DNA of 15,735 bases from Pseudomonadota bacterium (GTDB lineage Bacteria; Pseudomonadota; Gammaproteobacteria; Burkholderiales; Nitrosomonadaceae): the NCBI GenBank assembly GCA_018240935.1, contig JAFEEV010000169.1, positions 1-15,735 on the forward strand, written 5' to 3'. Under the pieces are notes generated by a model. The model saw only the letters and a list, made by a program, of their open reading frames with translations. It had not been told where the DNA came from and searched no databases. Position numbers and translations under genes: made by a program. Below, in pieces: positions 15,432-15,735 of this stretch; position 1 is the stretch's first letter, and every line of letters begins with the position of its first letter.

Positions 15432-15458
15432 TTAGCACTCATCAGATATGAGTGCCAA
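15432..15458 (-). promoter_or_regulatory. CIRCE operator (HrcA binding site) of groESL
   Basis: TTAGCACTC (15432-15440) and GAGTGCCAA (15450-15458) are separated by nine bases. This is the CIRCE consensus TTAGCACTC-N9-GAGTGCTAA with a single mismatch. CIRCE is the operator of the repressor HrcA in many bacteria. It lies between the promoter and the start of groES, directly after the -10 box and overlapping it by one base, the expected place for repression. hrcA itself is not in this window. Confidence 0.93.
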
Positions 15459-15487
15459 TAATAGGGATTATGATCGGGAATTTCAAG
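15458..15487 (-). promoter_or_regulatory. groESL promoter, overlapping sigma32 and sigma70 types
   Basis: Minus strand: CTTGAAA (15481-15487), identical to the sigma32 -35 consensus, is followed after 14 bases by CCCTATTAT (15458-15466), close to CCCCATNTA. The same bases give TTGAAA, a 17-base spacer and TATTAT (15458-15463), a good sigma70 promoter. The CIRCE element begins at the -10 box. This fits a gene with basal expression and double heat-shock control. Confidence 0.85.
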
Positions 15488-15512
15488 ATCGGGGCATAAA
15501 AATTATTTTTAA

Positions 15513-15735
15513 ATGATTGAAAAAAAGGATATAAATTTGGGAATTTTTGATGAATATTATTTTGCAGGCGCTCAGAATGAAACTCGAATTCAAATTCGAG
15601 TCGTTACTTTTGCGGAAACTTGCTCACATATTTTTGAAAATGAATGCCTGATAAAAATTCATTCAGGGTTTGCCGGTAACACCATGAATACTAGTGAAAC
15701 ATTTGCAATCAGATTGCCGCAAAAGTATGCAGGGA
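15513..15735 (+). CDS. Possible 5' part of an unrecognised gene, open at window end
   Basis: From ATG 15513 the frame stays open for 74 codons to the window edge, in an AT-rich region where stops are expected. The product begins MIEKKDINLGIFDEYYFAG and continues with a mixed alpha/beta-like composition; I recognise no family. ATG 15513 has no Shine-Dalgarno sequence. TTG 15537 has AAAAAGGAT about 6 bases upstream, and ATG 15684 is another option. It is divergent from groES, and its possible promoter region would be the groESL control region. The sequence also contains the palindrome and inverted repeat listed separately, so it may instead be non-coding. Confidence 0.35.
   Translation, partial: MIEKKDINLGIFDEYYFAGAQNETRIQIRVVTFAETCSHIFENECLIKIHSGFAGNTMNTSETFAIRLPQKYAG
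15582..15601. repeat. Perfect short palindrome
   Basis: ACTCGAATT (15582-15590) and AATTCGAGT (15593-15601) are perfect inverted halves with only CA between them. It lies inside the possible edge gene and about 95 bases upstream of the groESL -35 box. It could be a dimeric-protein operator or a small hairpin; no T-tract follows. Confidence 0.6.
15605..15727. repeat. 11-bp inverted repeat at window edge
   Basis: TACTTTTGCGG (15605-15615) and CCGCAAAAGTA (15717-15727) are exact reverse complements about 100 bases apart. No target-site duplication is visible around them. They could be the ends of a small element, arms of a long hairpin, or chance within a coding frame. Confidence 0.45.

Noticed and set aside
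15328..15438. N-terminal extension of GroES
   Set aside because: It would run through the ribosome binding site and CIRCE; the family start is MKIRPLHDR.

Overview
The window looks like chromosomal DNA of a betaproteobacterium, probably of the Nitrosomonas kind. This is inferred from gene order and protein character; no 16S rRNA gene is present. It is a mostly housekeeping region. The right half holds a dense protein quality-control block. The left half holds selenium-tRNA genes and lipid/envelope-type accessory genes.

Left part (1-6069). The first 396 bases hold no convincing gene. A small two-helix membrane protein may follow at 397-549. Next come selD (selenophosphate synthetase) and selU/mnmH (tRNA 2-selenouridine synthase), overlapping by 8 bases if selU starts at TTG 1819. 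Selenide is activated by the first enzyme and placed on tRNA by the second. A Tat-exported transglutaminase-like protein follows in the same direction and ends at an intrinsic terminator lying inside the 3' end of the convergent next gene. On the minus strand is a two-gene operon: a CDP-archaeol-synthase-like (CarS/DUF46) cytidylyltransferase and a CDP-alcohol phosphatidyltransferase. Divergent from it is an endonuclease/exonuclease/phosphatase (EEP) protein of YbhP type. Together these three suggest a small phospholipid-modifying locus.

Junction (6070-6267). Between the convergent EEP and lon genes lies a 144-bp element. It has imperfect terminal inverted repeats beginning GGAAGTT and is flanked by CTAA direct repeats, which looks like an IS5-type miniature inverted-repeat element (MITE).

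Right part (6268-15458), all minus strand. In transcription order it holds groES-groEL, an SDR protein of YciK type, tRNA-Leu(UAG), tig, clpP, clpX and lon. Trigger factor, GroESL, ClpXP and Lon together cover folding of new proteins and ATP-dependent proteolysis. groESL has an overlapping sigma32/sigma70-type promoter next to a CIRCE operator (HrcA site) and ends at a strong intrinsic terminator. The SDR protein has lost the catalytic Tyr and Lys of its family.

Right edge (15459-15735). Divergent from groES, an AT-rich frame stays open from 15513 to the window end. It contains a perfect palindrome and an 11-bp inverted repeat and may be the start of an unrecognised gene.
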